From NCBI GenBank assembly GCA_963730225.1, contig CAVSQX010000004.1, positions 1,736,001 through 1,800,000 of the forward strand: 64,000 nucleotides of DNA, read 5' to 3'. Shown here piece after piece: positions 28,774 through 39,700 of this stretch. Source of the stretch: CAVSQX01 sp963730225. GTDB taxonomy: Bacteria; Planctomycetota; Phycisphaerae; Tepidisphaerales; Tepidisphaeraceae. Within the stretch, counting starts at the first letter, position 1. Each line of letters starts with the position of its first letter. Below the pieces are notes generated by a model. The model was not told the origin of the DNA, did no database searches, and worked only from the letters and a program-made list of their open reading frames with translations. The position numbers were made by a program, and so were the translations under genes.

Positions 28774-29607
28774 TCATCCGAATCGACCGGTGATGTAGTC
28801 TTCGGTCTGTCGGTGAATTGGGTTGGTGAACATCTGCTCGGTGCGATCGTATTCGACGAGAGTTCCCATGTAGAAAAAGGCGGTTAAGTCGCTGACGCGG
28901 GCGGCCTGCTGCATGTTGTGAGTCACGATTACTATCGTGTAGGCGTGCTTCAATTCCCCAATGAGATCCTCGATTTTGCCGGTGGCGATGGGATCCAGGG
29001 CGCTGGCGGGCTCGTCCATCAGAAGAATCTCGGGACGAGTGGCCAGGGCGCGGGCGATGCAGAGGCGTTGCTGCTGGCCGCCGGATAATCCAACGGCGCT
29101 GTGTCGCAGGCGATCCTTCACTTCGTCCCACAGGGCGGATTTTTTCAGGCAATATTCGACGATCTCATTCAGCTCGCGCCGGCTGGAGATGCCCTGCATG
29201 CGCGGGCCGTAGGCGATGTTTTCGTAGATGCTTTTGGGGAACGGGTTGGGCCGTTGGAAGACAAGCCCAACGCGGCGGCGAAGGGCGACCAGATCGATGC
29301 CGGGATCGTAGACGCTTGCGCCGTCGATGAGTAATTCACCGCTGACCCGACAGCCCGAGACCAGATCGTTGAGGCGATTGATCGAGCGCAGAAACGTCGT
29401 TTTGCCGCACCCGCTAGGGCCGATCATGGCGATGACATGATGGCGCGGAATCGACAGGGAAACTTTTTTGACCGCTTCGTGCTGATGGTAGAAAACGCTG
29501 ACGTTTTTCGCCTGGACGACGGTGGAAGAGGAACCCAGCAGCGGCGAGAAATCCTCGGCCGGGCTGTCGCTGGGAACCGGACGTTGCAACAACGAAGCTT
29601 GACTCAT
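28774..29607 (-). CDS. pstB: Phosphate ABC transporter ATPase PstB
   Basis: 277 residues. Walker A GPSGCGKTTFLRSINRLND is the PstB hallmark. The signature is LSGGQQQRLCIARALA and Walker B is ILLMDEPASALDPIAT, followed by VTHNMQQAARVSD. An N-terminal extension of about 30 residues precedes the domain. It drives high-affinity phosphate import with PstC/PstA, which are absent here. The 121-base gap upstream, behind the GH95 gene, is long enough for a promoter, but I could not place a confident one; the pst operon may be split elsewhere. Confidence 0.94.
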   Translation of the reverse strand: MSQASLLQRPVPSDSPAEDFSPLLGSSSTVVQAKNVSVFYHQHEAVKKVSLSIPRHHVIAMIGPSGCGKTTFLRSINRLNDLVSGCRVSGELLIDGASVYDPGIDLVALRRRVGLVFQRPNPFPKSIYENIAYGPRMQGISSRRELNEIVEYCLKKSALWDEVKDRLRHSAVGLSGGQQQRLCIARALATRPEILLMDEPASALDPIATGKIEDLIGELKHAYTIVIVTHNMQQAARVSDLTAFFYMGTLVEYDRTEQMFTNPIHRQTEDYITGRFG

Positions 29608-29728
29608 AAATCAGCGGCGATTGTATCTTGGACCGAATTATGGCCGCGAGCAAGGAATTAAAGAAACATTAACCATCGCGGCAGATTGGCCGGAAATCCA
29701 GCATCGGGCGCAGGTTGCCGCGTGGCGG

Positions 29729-32146
29729 CTAGGAGCTATGGATCGTGTATGTGGCGCCCGCCGTCGTGTCAATTTGGATAATCCCCCCATCGGTGGGCCG
29801 GGCGGGCACGGGCTTGCCATCGCTGGTGACGGTCAGGGGGACGGTCGAGCGGATGCGCAGGGGCTGGCCGGCGGTCGATTCGATTTTCGCCTCGGTAAGG
29901 GTGCCGGCGTTCCACGTCATATCGACCACAAAACCGCCGCGGGCGCGCAGACCTGTGACGTGACCGCTGGGCCAGCTCCTGGGCAGCGCGGGCAGCAGTT
30001 GAATTTGATCGTTCTGACTCTGAAGCAACATCTCGGCGATGGCAGCGGTCGCGCCGAAATTCCCGTCGATCTGAAACGGCGGATACTTGTTGAACAAATT
30101 CGGATACAGATGCTGGGCCATCAGATCGTCGAGCAGATGTCCGGCGTGATCGCCGTCGAGAAATCGCGCCCAGATGGCGGCGCGCCAGGCGAGGCTCCAT
30201 TCGGTGGCCCCCTTTTCGCCGCGCGCTTCGAGTGATTTTCGCGCCGCGGCGGCGAGATCGGGTGTTTGTATGAGCGAAATCTGATCGCTGGGATATACGG
30301 CGTACAGATGAGACGTGTGCCGATGATGGGGATCCTTCTCGACGAACGGCTTGATCCATTCCTGGAGCCGTCCGTCGGGACCGATTTGCAGCGGCGCGAG
30401 CCGATCGAGCGCGCTTTGACAGCGAGCGCGGAAATCGGGATCAACATCAAGCACGGTCGCGGCGGCGATGCAGTTGCTCAGCAATTCGTGAACGATCTCC
30501 AGATCCATCGTCGCGCCGTAGGTCAGCTCGGCGGATTGGCCATCGGGCAGAATGAAACTATTCTCCGGCGAATGCGACGGTGCGGTCACCAGTTTGCCGG
30601 CGACCGGCGTTCCAGCGGGCGCTTCGACGAGAAAATCGAGAATGAACTGCGCGGCCCCCTTCATCAGCGGATACGCGGTGCGGCGAAGAAACTCCTGATC
30701 GTGGTTGAAGAGATAATGCTGATACGGATGTTCGCACAGCCACGCCGCCCCCATCGGCCAAACGCCCTGCGGACCGTCGGCGGGAGCGGTGAAATCGAAC
30801 GGATCGGTGAGATGATGCACCACCCATCCGCCGCAGCCATATTCTTCCCTGGCCGTGCGCGAGCCGGAGGCGACGAGCGAATCCATGAAATCAAACAGCG
30901 GCTGATGGCACTCCGGCAGGTTCGTCACCTCGGCGGGCCAATAGTTCATCTGGATGTTGATGTTGGTGTGATAGTCGCTGTTCCACGCGGCATCCATTTT
31001 CTGATTCCACAATCCCTGCAAATTCGCCGGCAACGAACCGGGGCGGGAACTGGCGATGAGCAGATATCGGCCGAATTGAAAATAGGTGGCGAGCAGGCCG
31101 GGGTCGGGGGCGGATTTCAGGTTTGAGATGCGCACATCGGTTGGAAGTTTTTTCGCGTCGGAATTCGAGCCCAGATCGAGGGAAACCCGGCGGAAAAGCG
31201 TTTGGAAATCGGCGATGTGGGCGGCACGCAAATCATCGAACGATTTTGCGGCGGCGGAGTCGAGGGCCTTTTTGCACAGATCAGTCGGATCGCCGCCGCG
31301 GTAATCGGTGGCGGCGGCGATCAGCAGCGTGAGCGAATCGGCGTTGGAAATAGTCAGCGAATCGGCGGTCGATGTCGCCGCCCCGCCGCTGGGAATCGCC
31401 TGCACCTGGCCTTCGAATTTCATTCCGGGCCGGGGCTGGGACATGTTGGCGTATCGCACCATGATCTGCCCGCGCAGAATCAGCCGCCCGTCCACGAAGG
31501 TTTTGGCATCCTGCTGGCGACGGAGCGCCAGCGTGGTGCTGATGCGGCCGGGCTTGTCGGCCGACAGATGCACGACGATGACTTGATCAGGAGCGGAGGC
31601 GAAAATCTCGCGGGTGAAATTCACGCCGTCGATCTGGTAATGCACGGCGGCGATAGCGGTGTCGAGATCGAGATCGCGGCGGTAGTTTGCGGTGGTCGTG
31701 ATGCCGGGAAAATCCATCAGCAGATCGCCCAGCGGCTGATACGATTTGATGCGCGGCGGAATGCCCATCATCGTTTCGCCGATCAATTTGGTCGCTTCGA
31801 CATCCTTGTCGGCGAACAGCAACTGGCGAATCTGCGGCAGCGCGGCCAAGGCGGCGGGATTGGCGGCGTCGCGCGGGAAACCTTCCCAGATGGAATCTTC
31901 GTTCAACTGTATCCGCTCGCTGGCGACGCCGCCGAAAACCATCGCGCCCAGCCGGCCGTTGCCGATCGGAAGCGCTTCCTCCCAAACCCGCGCGGGCCGG
32001 CGATACCAGAGAGTTAATTTGCCCTGGGGCGACGGAGCCTCGCCCGTAAATGTGGCCGATTCGATCCGCGGCGGAGGATCGGGCGAGACGGCGCGCACCG
32101 GTTCAATCAAAAGCAGCAGAATCGTGATGTAGAGAAAGTTCTTCAC
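29729..32146 (-). CDS. Exported alpha-L-fucosidase/galactosidase-type GH95
   Basis: About 805 residues from the GTG that overlaps the upstream stop as GTGA; this start yields a signal peptide (NFLYITILLLLIEPVRA). GH95 layout: N-terminal beta-sandwich beginning LWYRRPARVWEEALPIGNGRLGAMVFGG, then an alpha/alpha barrel with YHTNINIQMNYWPAEVTNLP (the conserved Asn residues) and KDPHHRHTSHLYAVYPSDQI. GH95 enzymes remove alpha-1,2-L-fucose or, in some branches, L-galactose from plant xyloglucan and pectin side chains. It is the last gene of the operon. A longer in-frame start overlaps the protease gene and lacks a signal peptide. Confidence 0.9.
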   Translation of the reverse strand: MKNFLYITILLLLIEPVRAVSPDPPPRIESATFTGEAPSPQGKLTLWYRRPARVWEEALPIGNGRLGAMVFGGVASERIQLNEDSIWEGFPRDAANPAALAALPQIRQLLFADKDVEATKLIGETMMGIPPRIKSYQPLGDLLMDFPGITTTANYRRDLDLDTAIAAVHYQIDGVNFTREIFASAPDQVIVVHLSADKPGRISTTLALRRQQDAKTFVDGRLILRGQIMVRYANMSQPRPGMKFEGQVQAIPSGGAATSTADSLTISNADSLTLLIAAATDYRGGDPTDLCKKALDSAAAKSFDDLRAAHIADFQTLFRRVSLDLGSNSDAKKLPTDVRISNLKSAPDPGLLATYFQFGRYLLIASSRPGSLPANLQGLWNQKMDAAWNSDYHTNINIQMNYWPAEVTNLPECHQPLFDFMDSLVASGSRTAREEYGCGGWVVHHLTDPFDFTAPADGPQGVWPMGAAWLCEHPYQHYLFNHDQEFLRRTAYPLMKGAAQFILDFLVEAPAGTPVAGKLVTAPSHSPENSFILPDGQSAELTYGATMDLEIVHELLSNCIAAATVLDVDPDFRARCQSALDRLAPLQIGPDGRLQEWIKPFVEKDPHHRHTSHLYAVYPSDQISLIQTPDLAAAARKSLEARGEKGATEWSLAWRAAIWARFLDGDHAGHLLDDLMAQHLYPNLFNKYPPFQIDGNFGATAAIAEMLLQSQNDQIQLLPALPRSWPSGHVTGLRARGGFVVDMTWNAGTLTEAKIESTAGQPLRIRSTVPLTVTSDGKPVPARPTDGGIIQIDTTAGATYTIHSS

Positions 32147-34323
32147 GGTTTTTGAAAATCCGCTTCGCCCATTTGCCACAGAAGAAACGCCCACTGATCG
32201 GCCAACGTTTCCTCGCGCTGCTGTTTGGTGGAGCCGATGCCGTGGCCGGCGTCGTAATCCACGCGGAACAGAATCGGCTTGCCGCTGGCGGTCGCGGCCT
32301 GGAGACGGGCGGTCATTTTCGCGCTCATCCATGGGGCGACGCGCGGATCGTGAATACCGTGCGTCAGCAGAACGGCCGGATACTTCAGGCCATCCTGAAT
32401 GTGGGCGTAGGCGCTCATTTCCAGAAGACCGGCGAAGCCGTCGGGAGTGGTGACGGTGCCGAACTCGGGGATGTTGGGAACGCCGTTGGTGGTGGTTTCA
32501 AATCGCAGGGCGTCGGTGCAGCCGACTTGAATCAGGGCGGCCGCGAAAAGATCGGGGCGGGCGGTGATGGCCCGGCCGATGGTGATGCCGCCGGCGCTGC
32601 CGCCTTCGCCGGCGAGCTTGGCGGATGAGGTGTAACGCTGGTCGATGAGATATTGGCAGCAGGCGAGAAAGTCTTTCCAGGTGTTGGGCTTGGTGGATTT
32701 TTGGCCCGCGCGATGCCAGGCGTCGCCGTATTCCCCGCCGCCGCGGACGTGGGCGATCGCCAGCACTCCGCCGCGCTCGAGCCAGGCGAGATCGGTTGGA
32801 CGGAAGTAGGCGGTGAGGCTGATGCCGTAGGCGCCGTAACCCTCGAGGAGCGTGGGATGCGAACCGTCCAGCGGCAGGCCGGTTTTGTGCAGAATCGACA
32901 GGGGAACTTTTACGCCATCGTAGCTGGGAACCAGAACTTCGTCGGCTTGGTAGCCGGGAACGTTGTCGTATTCTCCAGCGGGTTGAAGATGGGTGTCGAT
33001 GAGTTGATTCGAGTTGGGATCGACGACGCAGATTTGGCTGCCGCGAATCCAGGAAGCGGCGTAAACGATAGCGCCGTCGGTGTCCGGCTGGGCCTCATCA
33101 AGCGACGCGCTGGAAAAGCCGGAGGGCGTAGGCACGGGCGCTGCGCTGTCGGCTGTGTAAGCCAGACGAGACACGCTTTCCAACCCGCCGTTGAGCAGGC
33201 CGATGTAAAGCCCATCGCGGGCGGCGGCGATCGATTCGATCACCAGCTCGGTTTGCGGAACGACCGTCTGGCCGTGGGCGAAATCGGGATTTTCCAATGA
33301 GACTTTGACGATGCGATAGCGCGGAGCGTCGGCGGAAGTGCGCAGATAAATATCGTCGCCGTGAACGGCGTAATCCTCGACGCGGTTTTCCACATCGCAG
33401 ATTTTTTTCCAGGGAATGTCGGTTGAAGTGAGCGAATCCAGCGGAGCGGAGTAGAGAGTCAGTTCGACATCGTCGCCGTGCTTGATCTTGGCGACGATCC
33501 AGCGCGAGCCGGGAGCGGTGTGGAGGGAGGGGAAATCGGTGTCGGGCAGCGGAACGGCCGATGAGACTCCCATGCCCAGGATTTGCGGATCGGCATCGGG
33601 ATCGGTTCTGAGGCGATGGAAAAAGGCGCGGGTTTGCTTGTACCCCTCGGTCGGCGGAGCGTCGATCGGAAGCTTTCGGCGACGGCTGTAGAGAAACCCG
33701 CTGCTGTCGGGCAGCCAATCGGCGTCGCTGTAGGCGTTCTCCATGCGGTCGATGATATCGGGCAAATCCCGCCCGGTTTGCAAATCGAGAACGTGAAGCG
33801 TGGTGAGTTCGGAGCCGGATGCGGCGACTCCGTAGGCGACGTAACGCTGGTCGGGAGAAGGCTTGGCGAATTCGAGGGAGTAATGCTCGGATTTGCCCGG
33901 CGCGATGAACCGATCAGGATCGACCAGCAGGCGATCTTCGTTTTTCGCGGCGTCGTGGAAATAAAGCTTCTCGATGTTCTCGCTGGCGAGGCGCTTCTGG
34001 TAGTGGTAATCGCCGTTGGGCCATCGGCGAACGATCCACAAGCGATACGGAGCACCCTGATCGAGTTGCTGGATTCGCGCCAGCAACGCATCGCGGCCGG
34101 GGATGGAGTGCAAGATGCGAGCGGCGTAGTCGGCCTGGGATTTGATCCAGCTTTGCACCTGCGGATCGTCCAGGTTTTCCATGTAGCGATACGGATCGAC
34201 GATCTTCGTGCCGAAATAATCATCGGTGACCGGACGAACCGGAGCAATCGGCGGGGCGTCGGCGAACGCGGTCGAAATCGCGGCGAATGCAAAGACAGCC
34301 AGCAGGCGAAGGGGAATCTTCAT
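32143..34323 (-). CDS. Exported prolyl oligopeptidase (S9A)
   Basis: 726 residues with a signal peptide (LRLLAVFAFAAISTAFA). The N-terminal seven-bladed propeller starts with the family signature DPYRYMENLDDPQVQSWI. The C-terminal alpha/beta-hydrolase domain has the nucleophile in GEGGSAGGITIGRAI, Asp in THGIHDPRVAPWMSAKM and His in DYDAGHGIGSTKQQ. It cleaves short Pro-containing peptides in the periplasm or outside. Overlaps with both neighbours (ATGA and GTGA) place it between two glycoside hydrolases in one translationally coupled operon, an unusual partner that may attack glycoprotein-type substrates. Confidence 0.92.
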   Translation of the reverse strand: MKIPLRLLAVFAFAAISTAFADAPPIAPVRPVTDDYFGTKIVDPYRYMENLDDPQVQSWIKSQADYAARILHSIPGRDALLARIQQLDQGAPYRLWIVRRWPNGDYHYQKRLASENIEKLYFHDAAKNEDRLLVDPDRFIAPGKSEHYSLEFAKPSPDQRYVAYGVAASGSELTTLHVLDLQTGRDLPDIIDRMENAYSDADWLPDSSGFLYSRRRKLPIDAPPTEGYKQTRAFFHRLRTDPDADPQILGMGVSSAVPLPDTDFPSLHTAPGSRWIVAKIKHGDDVELTLYSAPLDSLTSTDIPWKKICDVENRVEDYAVHGDDIYLRTSADAPRYRIVKVSLENPDFAHGQTVVPQTELVIESIAAARDGLYIGLLNGGLESVSRLAYTADSAAPVPTPSGFSSASLDEAQPDTDGAIVYAASWIRGSQICVVDPNSNQLIDTHLQPAGEYDNVPGYQADEVLVPSYDGVKVPLSILHKTGLPLDGSHPTLLEGYGAYGISLTAYFRPTDLAWLERGGVLAIAHVRGGGEYGDAWHRAGQKSTKPNTWKDFLACCQYLIDQRYTSSAKLAGEGGSAGGITIGRAITARPDLFAAALIQVGCTDALRFETTTNGVPNIPEFGTVTTPDGFAGLLEMSAYAHIQDGLKYPAVLLTHGIHDPRVAPWMSAKMTARLQAATASGKPILFRVDYDAGHGIGSTKQQREETLADQWAFLLWQMGEADFQKP

Positions 34324-36752
34324 GGGGATTCAAGCGGGATTGTCGTGAATTCGACCGAGCCGGATTCGAGCCCGTCGGAGGTCGCGGTGACGGTGATTTT
34401 TCCGGGCACATTGGTGGAGCGAACCGAAACGCGGATTTTGCCGGCTTCGGCGTGGAGCGTGGCTTTGCCGGTGGTGCCGGGGATGGCCATGTTGGCGCCG
34501 CCGCGGTAATTGCCGGGGCCGGCGACGGAAAACATGATGGGGTTGTCGGCAAGGGGATGGGGGTTGCCGTCTTTGTCGACGATGGTGGCGGTGATGATCG
34601 CAACATCTTCGCGGTCGGCTTTCATGCCGTCGGGATCGGTGAGGACTTCCAGTTGGATGCGGGCCGGTTGGCCCGCCGTGATGCGGGTGTCCCAGCAGTC
34701 GGGGGAACCGGCGTTGTAGCCGATCGCTTTGAGCGTGCCGGCTTCAAACGGCACATCTTCCCAGGTGGCGTGCCAATCCTCCACGGGCTTGCGGCCCAGC
34801 GAGCGGCCGTTGATTTGCAGGTCGATCTCGTCGGTGTTGGCGTAAACATCAATCGTGTGATTCTTGGTGTAGTTCCAGTGGCCCATGATGTGAATGACGG
34901 GCTGGGATGAATCGCTGTAGAGAACTTTCAGGCCGTAATAAATGTCCTTGGGAAGGCGCGAGGCATCGAGCGAGCCGCTGAGGCGGGCCATGGCGTAGTC
35001 GCCGAGCCGGCCGTGGGTGGTGTCGTCGGTGAAATGCCATTTGACGCCGCCGCCGCGGGAGAGAATTCCCTTCCAATCGTGAACGATGCCGCGCATGGCG
35101 TCGAATTCGGTGCGCCAGTAATCGGCGTCGCAGGCTTTGTAGGGAGGCGAATCCAAATCCCAGGCGCGGCGATCGGTTTCGGGGCGATAAAACTCGGCCT
35201 CGACCTGCGCTTTGCCGGGCGCGCTGCCGTGGGAGGCGTTTTCCTCCATCGAGAAATCCTGGAGCGGCGCGGTTTGGGCGCTGTAGGGGCGGCGATCGGC
35301 AAACGGACGCGGAGCGATCCAATCCCACTGATGAACCAGGTTTTTCATCTCCATGAAGTGGGCCACGGTGACATCCTGATTGTTCCCTTCCCACCAGCAG
35401 ATGGAGGGATGATTGCGATCACGAATGAGCAAATCGCGGAGCACCTGCATTTTGCCTTTCCAGACATCGCCGGTGTAATCGCCCTCGCCGGAGATATTGG
35501 GCTGCCAATTGAAATAACCGATGCGGTCGCCGTCATCGAGTTCGGCGACGGGGCCGGCGCAGTGGCCCCAGCGGACGAGGTTGCCGCCGGCGTCTTTCAT
35601 CATCTGCATGTCGTTTCGCAGAAGCCAATCGGGCAGCGCCGATCCCAGGCCGGGCCAGGAATTCTCGGGCTTCTGGCCCCAGCCGTGCAGAATCAGCGGC
35701 TCGCCGTTGAGGAGGAATCGACTTTTCTTGTTGTCAAAGCCAACCGTGCGAACACCCAGCGGAGTGGTGCAGACATCGGTGACGGCGTCGCCGTTTCGGA
35801 TGGTGCTGTAGACGGTGTAGAGATATGAATCGTCGATCGACCAGAGATGCGGCCGATGGATCGGGGTCGCCTGATCGAACTTGAACAGCCCGCCGGCGGG
35901 AATTTCGTGGGAATCCTTCAAGGTCAGAACGAGCTTTCCGTCGGCGTCGACCACATCGGTGCTCAGCGATGCGGTGATGGGCTTGTCGTAAGCGTTGCGG
36001 ACTTCGGTGGTGATGCGCAGATCGGCCGACTGCTGTGAAACTTTCGGCGTGCCGACGTAGACGCCTTCGGTTTGCAAATCGGTGTAGTACGGCAGCGTGA
36101 CGTGCAGCTTGTCGGTGACGTAAAGATAAACATTGCGATACAGCCCGCCGAGCACGGGCTGCCAGTGGCTGCGATTGCCGGCGGCGATGGTTTCGCCTTC
36201 GGTGTCGTCGACCATCACGGAAAGAACATTCGGCTTGGCGAATGAGACGAACGGCGTCAAGTCGTAGGCGAAGCTGCTGAAGCCCGAAGCGTAGCGGCCC
36301 AGGTAGTGGCCGTTGATCCAGACCTGCGCGACGGTGCGGGCGGCCTCGATGTCGAGGTAGATTTTGCGATCGGAATATTTGGGGTCGAGGGTGAAATGCT
36401 TGCGATACCAGGTTTTCCCGCCCCAGCCGCCGTCGCCCCCGAGCGCGTCGAACAGGGGCGACGGATTGCCCTTGACGGCCGCGGGCCGGCGGGGATTTTC
36501 ATTTTCGCCTGCGGGATCGCACGGCTTGTCGTACGTGTCCTGATCGTTGTAGGTGTGGGGAAGGCCGACATCGATCCAGGACGCATCGTCGAATTCCGGC
36601 TTGTCGGCGCCGGGAACATCCTGGCGGATGAATTTCCAATCGGGATCGAAGTTGAGCACGAGGCGATTGCTTGTGGCCGCGGTGTAAGCGGCCCCGGAGG
36701 TCGCGGAAATGAAAAAGAGAATCGCACAAAAGGAAATGACGCGCGAAAACAT
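34320..36752 (-). CDS. Exported GH2-family glycoside hydrolase with altered acid/base motif
   Basis: About 810 residues. A GGAGG site 4 bases before the ATG at 36752 supports this start and gives a signal peptide (ISFCAILFFISATSG). GH2 layout: jelly-roll domain (FDDASWIDVGLPHTYND), Ig-like domain (LGVRTVGFDNKKSRFLLNG), TIM barrel (NLVRWGHC), and Ig/invasin-like C-terminal domains. The acid/base region reads NHPSICWWEGNNQ, with Asn-Gln where typical GH2 enzymes have Asn-Glu. Likely beta-galactosidase-like or related; the altered motif makes the specificity uncertain. Confidence 0.83.
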   Translation of the reverse strand: MFSRVISFCAILFFISATSGAAYTAATSNRLVLNFDPDWKFIRQDVPGADKPEFDDASWIDVGLPHTYNDQDTYDKPCDPAGENENPRRPAAVKGNPSPLFDALGGDGGWGGKTWYRKHFTLDPKYSDRKIYLDIEAARTVAQVWINGHYLGRYASGFSSFAYDLTPFVSFAKPNVLSVMVDDTEGETIAAGNRSHWQPVLGGLYRNVYLYVTDKLHVTLPYYTDLQTEGVYVGTPKVSQQSADLRITTEVRNAYDKPITASLSTDVVDADGKLVLTLKDSHEIPAGGLFKFDQATPIHRPHLWSIDDSYLYTVYSTIRNGDAVTDVCTTPLGVRTVGFDNKKSRFLLNGEPLILHGWGQKPENSWPGLGSALPDWLLRNDMQMMKDAGGNLVRWGHCAGPVAELDDGDRIGYFNWQPNISGEGDYTGDVWKGKMQVLRDLLIRDRNHPSICWWEGNNQDVTVAHFMEMKNLVHQWDWIAPRPFADRRPYSAQTAPLQDFSMEENASHGSAPGKAQVEAEFYRPETDRRAWDLDSPPYKACDADYWRTEFDAMRGIVHDWKGILSRGGGVKWHFTDDTTHGRLGDYAMARLSGSLDASRLPKDIYYGLKVLYSDSSQPVIHIMGHWNYTKNHTIDVYANTDEIDLQINGRSLGRKPVEDWHATWEDVPFEAGTLKAIGYNAGSPDCWDTRITAGQPARIQLEVLTDPDGMKADREDVAIITATIVDKDGNPHPLADNPIMFSVAGPGNYRGGANMAIPGTTGKATLHAEAGKIRVSVRSTNVPGKITVTATSDGLESGSVEFTTIPLESP

Positions 36753-36759
36753 CGATCCT

Positions 36760-36793
36760 CCAAAGGGGCTATTCGTCGAGCCCAAAGGGGCTC
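36760..36793. repeat. Hairpin and 11-bp direct repeat between the surface protein and GH2 genes
   Basis: On the forward strand ccaaaggggct occurs at 36760-36770 and again at 36782-36792. The second copy is part of a perfect 6-bp hairpin, gagccc-aaag-gggctc (36778-36793), that overlaps the stop codon of the surface protein. It sits in the 39-base junction just before the GH2 ribosome site and could modulate read-through or mRNA processing. Confidence 0.4.
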
Positions 36794-39700
36794 AGAAAGG
36801 GAGGTCCAACCATATCGAATGTGGTCCCCGGCGTCGAATGTCAGGCGACGCGCAGTTGTACCAGGCACTGGCCTCAACCGCAGGCCGGACAGCGATCACG
36901 TCGACCGGCGACGCGGCCGTCGCTGCGACGGACTGCGGCACGCTGGCGGGCAATGTCGGGGTCTGGCTGTTAAAGGCATTGTCGATGATGGTGTAGTCGT
37001 CACCGTTGACCACGCCGTCGTAATTGAAGTCGCCGTTGCGCCAACCCGTGAGGGCATTATTGAAGCCGTTATCGATCAGCGTGAAATCGCTGGCATTAAC
37101 TATCCCGTCGAGATTTGCGTCACCGGCGAAAGTGTATTTAACCAGAACATCGGAAGTCGAGACGCGCTGGCCGTCAAAGGTGCTGAAAAACAGACCGCCT
37201 AAACCGTTGTTGTTCAACTCATAGCCGATGGCGGTATTTTTGGACGCAACCGATGCGGCGGCGGAGCTGAGAATTCCATCGCTGCCGTTCCAGAAACCGG
37301 CGGCGCTGTTGTAACCCTTCTGAAGCAGCGACGTGAGGGTGGCGACGGAACCATTGTGCAGAATGAGATCGTTGTCGCCGATGTCGAGCGTGCTGTGGCT
37401 GGCGCCGATGGAAAGGGAGCCGAGAAGCAGCAGCAGCCGATCGGCCGTGGCCGAGGACGTCTGGAGCGACGCGGTGGCGCTGGGAGCGATGCTCAACACC
37501 GTGAGACTTCGCAGGTTAACGCCTGAGCCAGAAGCGGCAGCCGTGAAGGTGACATTGGCATTGTCAAAAACGGAGAGGGCCAGCGTTGCCCCCTGCGGAT
37601 CGGAGTTGAAGGTGTAGGTTCCGGAATTCACGTTCAGCGTGTCGCTGCCCGTGCCGCCGTTAAAGACGACGCTGGAAGCGGCGGGTTGTGCGGTTTGGGT
37701 GACGGTGTCGTTTCCGCTTCCGCCGGTGATGGTGAGAGATTGATCGTTGGCGTAGTTGATCGTGTTGGAGCCGAAGATGACGGTGTTGACGCCCAGAGTG
37801 AATGAATCGCCGGAATTGTCGGCGATGACGGTGAGCGAATTCGTTGCCGTCCCGCCATCGAAGTTGATGCCACCGCTGGGAACCGGGCTGCCGGAGGAAT
37901 AATCGACGGTGAGCGAATCGTTTCCTCCATCGCCGTCCACGACCACCGAGGCCAGCGCCGATGGCGTGAACGTGTAAGTCGGCGTGCCGGAAGTCGGCGT
38001 GTTCACGAACATCTGGGCTTGCGTGTTGAGGCTCGGATTGATGCGGAGATAGTACGTGTCGCCGGACGCGCCGCCGTCGGAGATAACGGTTTCGGAAAAC
38101 GCGGTGGTGCTGCTGCCGCTGATGGCGCGGACACGATAAAAATAATTCGATCCGGCCGAAACGGTGTCGTCGTAACTGGTTGAGCCGTTGGCGAGGTACG
38201 CCAGCGTCGTCCAGCTGACGCCGTCGGTGGAGCGATCGACTTCCATCTCGGTCTCCAACGTGGAATGGCCGGTCCAGGTGAGATGGATATCGGTGGAGGT
38301 TACGGCGGCAGCGGCCAGACTCGTGGGCGCGCCGAAGGTGGTGCTGGTGAGTTGCGTGGAGAGCAGGCCGTAGCCGGTGATGGTGCCCTGGATATGTCCG
38401 CCGGAACCCGAGCCGCCGCCGGTGCCGACATAGACCATGCCATTGAACACCGTGGGAACGCCGAACTTGATGCCGGTGGCGGTGGAGTTGCCGTTTTCCA
38501 GAGTGTCGCTGGTGTTGGAGGTCTGGCCGCTGATCTCCCAGTTGCTGTTGAAAAGAGTTGTTCCGGCGGTGTTGTAGGCCATGAGCGAATCGGTGCTGGA
38601 TTGCGTGACGACCGTGTTCCAAATGACGGCGTTGGACGTGCCGTTGGCGGAGATGGTGGCGGTGGTTCCGCGGCCGCCGAAGAGATTGGATGTCGTAAAG
38701 TTGGGTGTGGCGTACGTGGACGTACGATTTGCCTTGGCGACGCTGGTGGGGAAGAGCAAACTGGAGACGGAAAACCCGAGTTCTGGAGCGTATGTGCTTC
38801 CGGTCGAACCGCCGCCGAGGCCCCAGTAAATTTCGCCATCGAAGTAGGAGGGGATGTCGTACCCTTTGTAAGTTTGATTATTGGCGGCGGTCCCGGGATT
38901 CAGATATTGGTAGTAATAGAATTCGCCCAGAACGTTGTCGTAGGGCGCGGGATCGGTATTGCCGGTGTTGGCCGAGTTGCTGACGTCGTAGCTGGTATCG
39001 TATCCGCCCAGGTTGTCGGCATCGAGCAGATACAGCCTCCCTTCCTTCCCCGCCGTCGCCAGCATCGGATCGCCATCGGGAGCGGTGGCTGATCCCGGGC
39101 CGGTCGTGGGAATCAACAGAACGCCGCCGGAGCCGAGGTCTTCGTCGTTTTTGTTCATCTCAAAGACGTTGGAGGGCGTGAAGAAATCGACGACTTTCAG
39201 ACCGTAACCGTCGGTGTCATATCCCGAGTCGGGCGTGTAGGCGCCATTGGGGTTGTTGATCACGCCGCTGGAAATATTGATGTTGTTCTGGTTGGCGTTG
39301 AGATCGAGCTGGAGCTTGAGAACGGCGTCGCCGTAATCGTCGTCCAGGGGCAGCTCGACGGTGTGCCCATCGTCGGTGGAGGTAAACGTGGAGCTGAAAT
39401 TGCTGGTGTCGGGATTGAACGCGCCGTTGCCGGTGGTCATGTACAGATACGTGCCGTCGGTGGTGAAGGTGGCGCCGGCGTTCCAGAAACCAGCTTGAGC
39501 GTCTTTGCTTCCGTCGTCGCCGGAGACGACGCTGAAGGGTTCGTAGGTTGGAACGCTGACCCAGGCGACGTTGTTAACCAGAGTTGAAGCGTTGTATCCC
39601 AGCAGCCAGCCGTAATACGGACCGTCGTCGCCGTGCGAGGCAAAGCCAAGATAAATCTCGCCGTTTACCAAAGTGGTTGCGACGCGATTCATCTGAAGCA

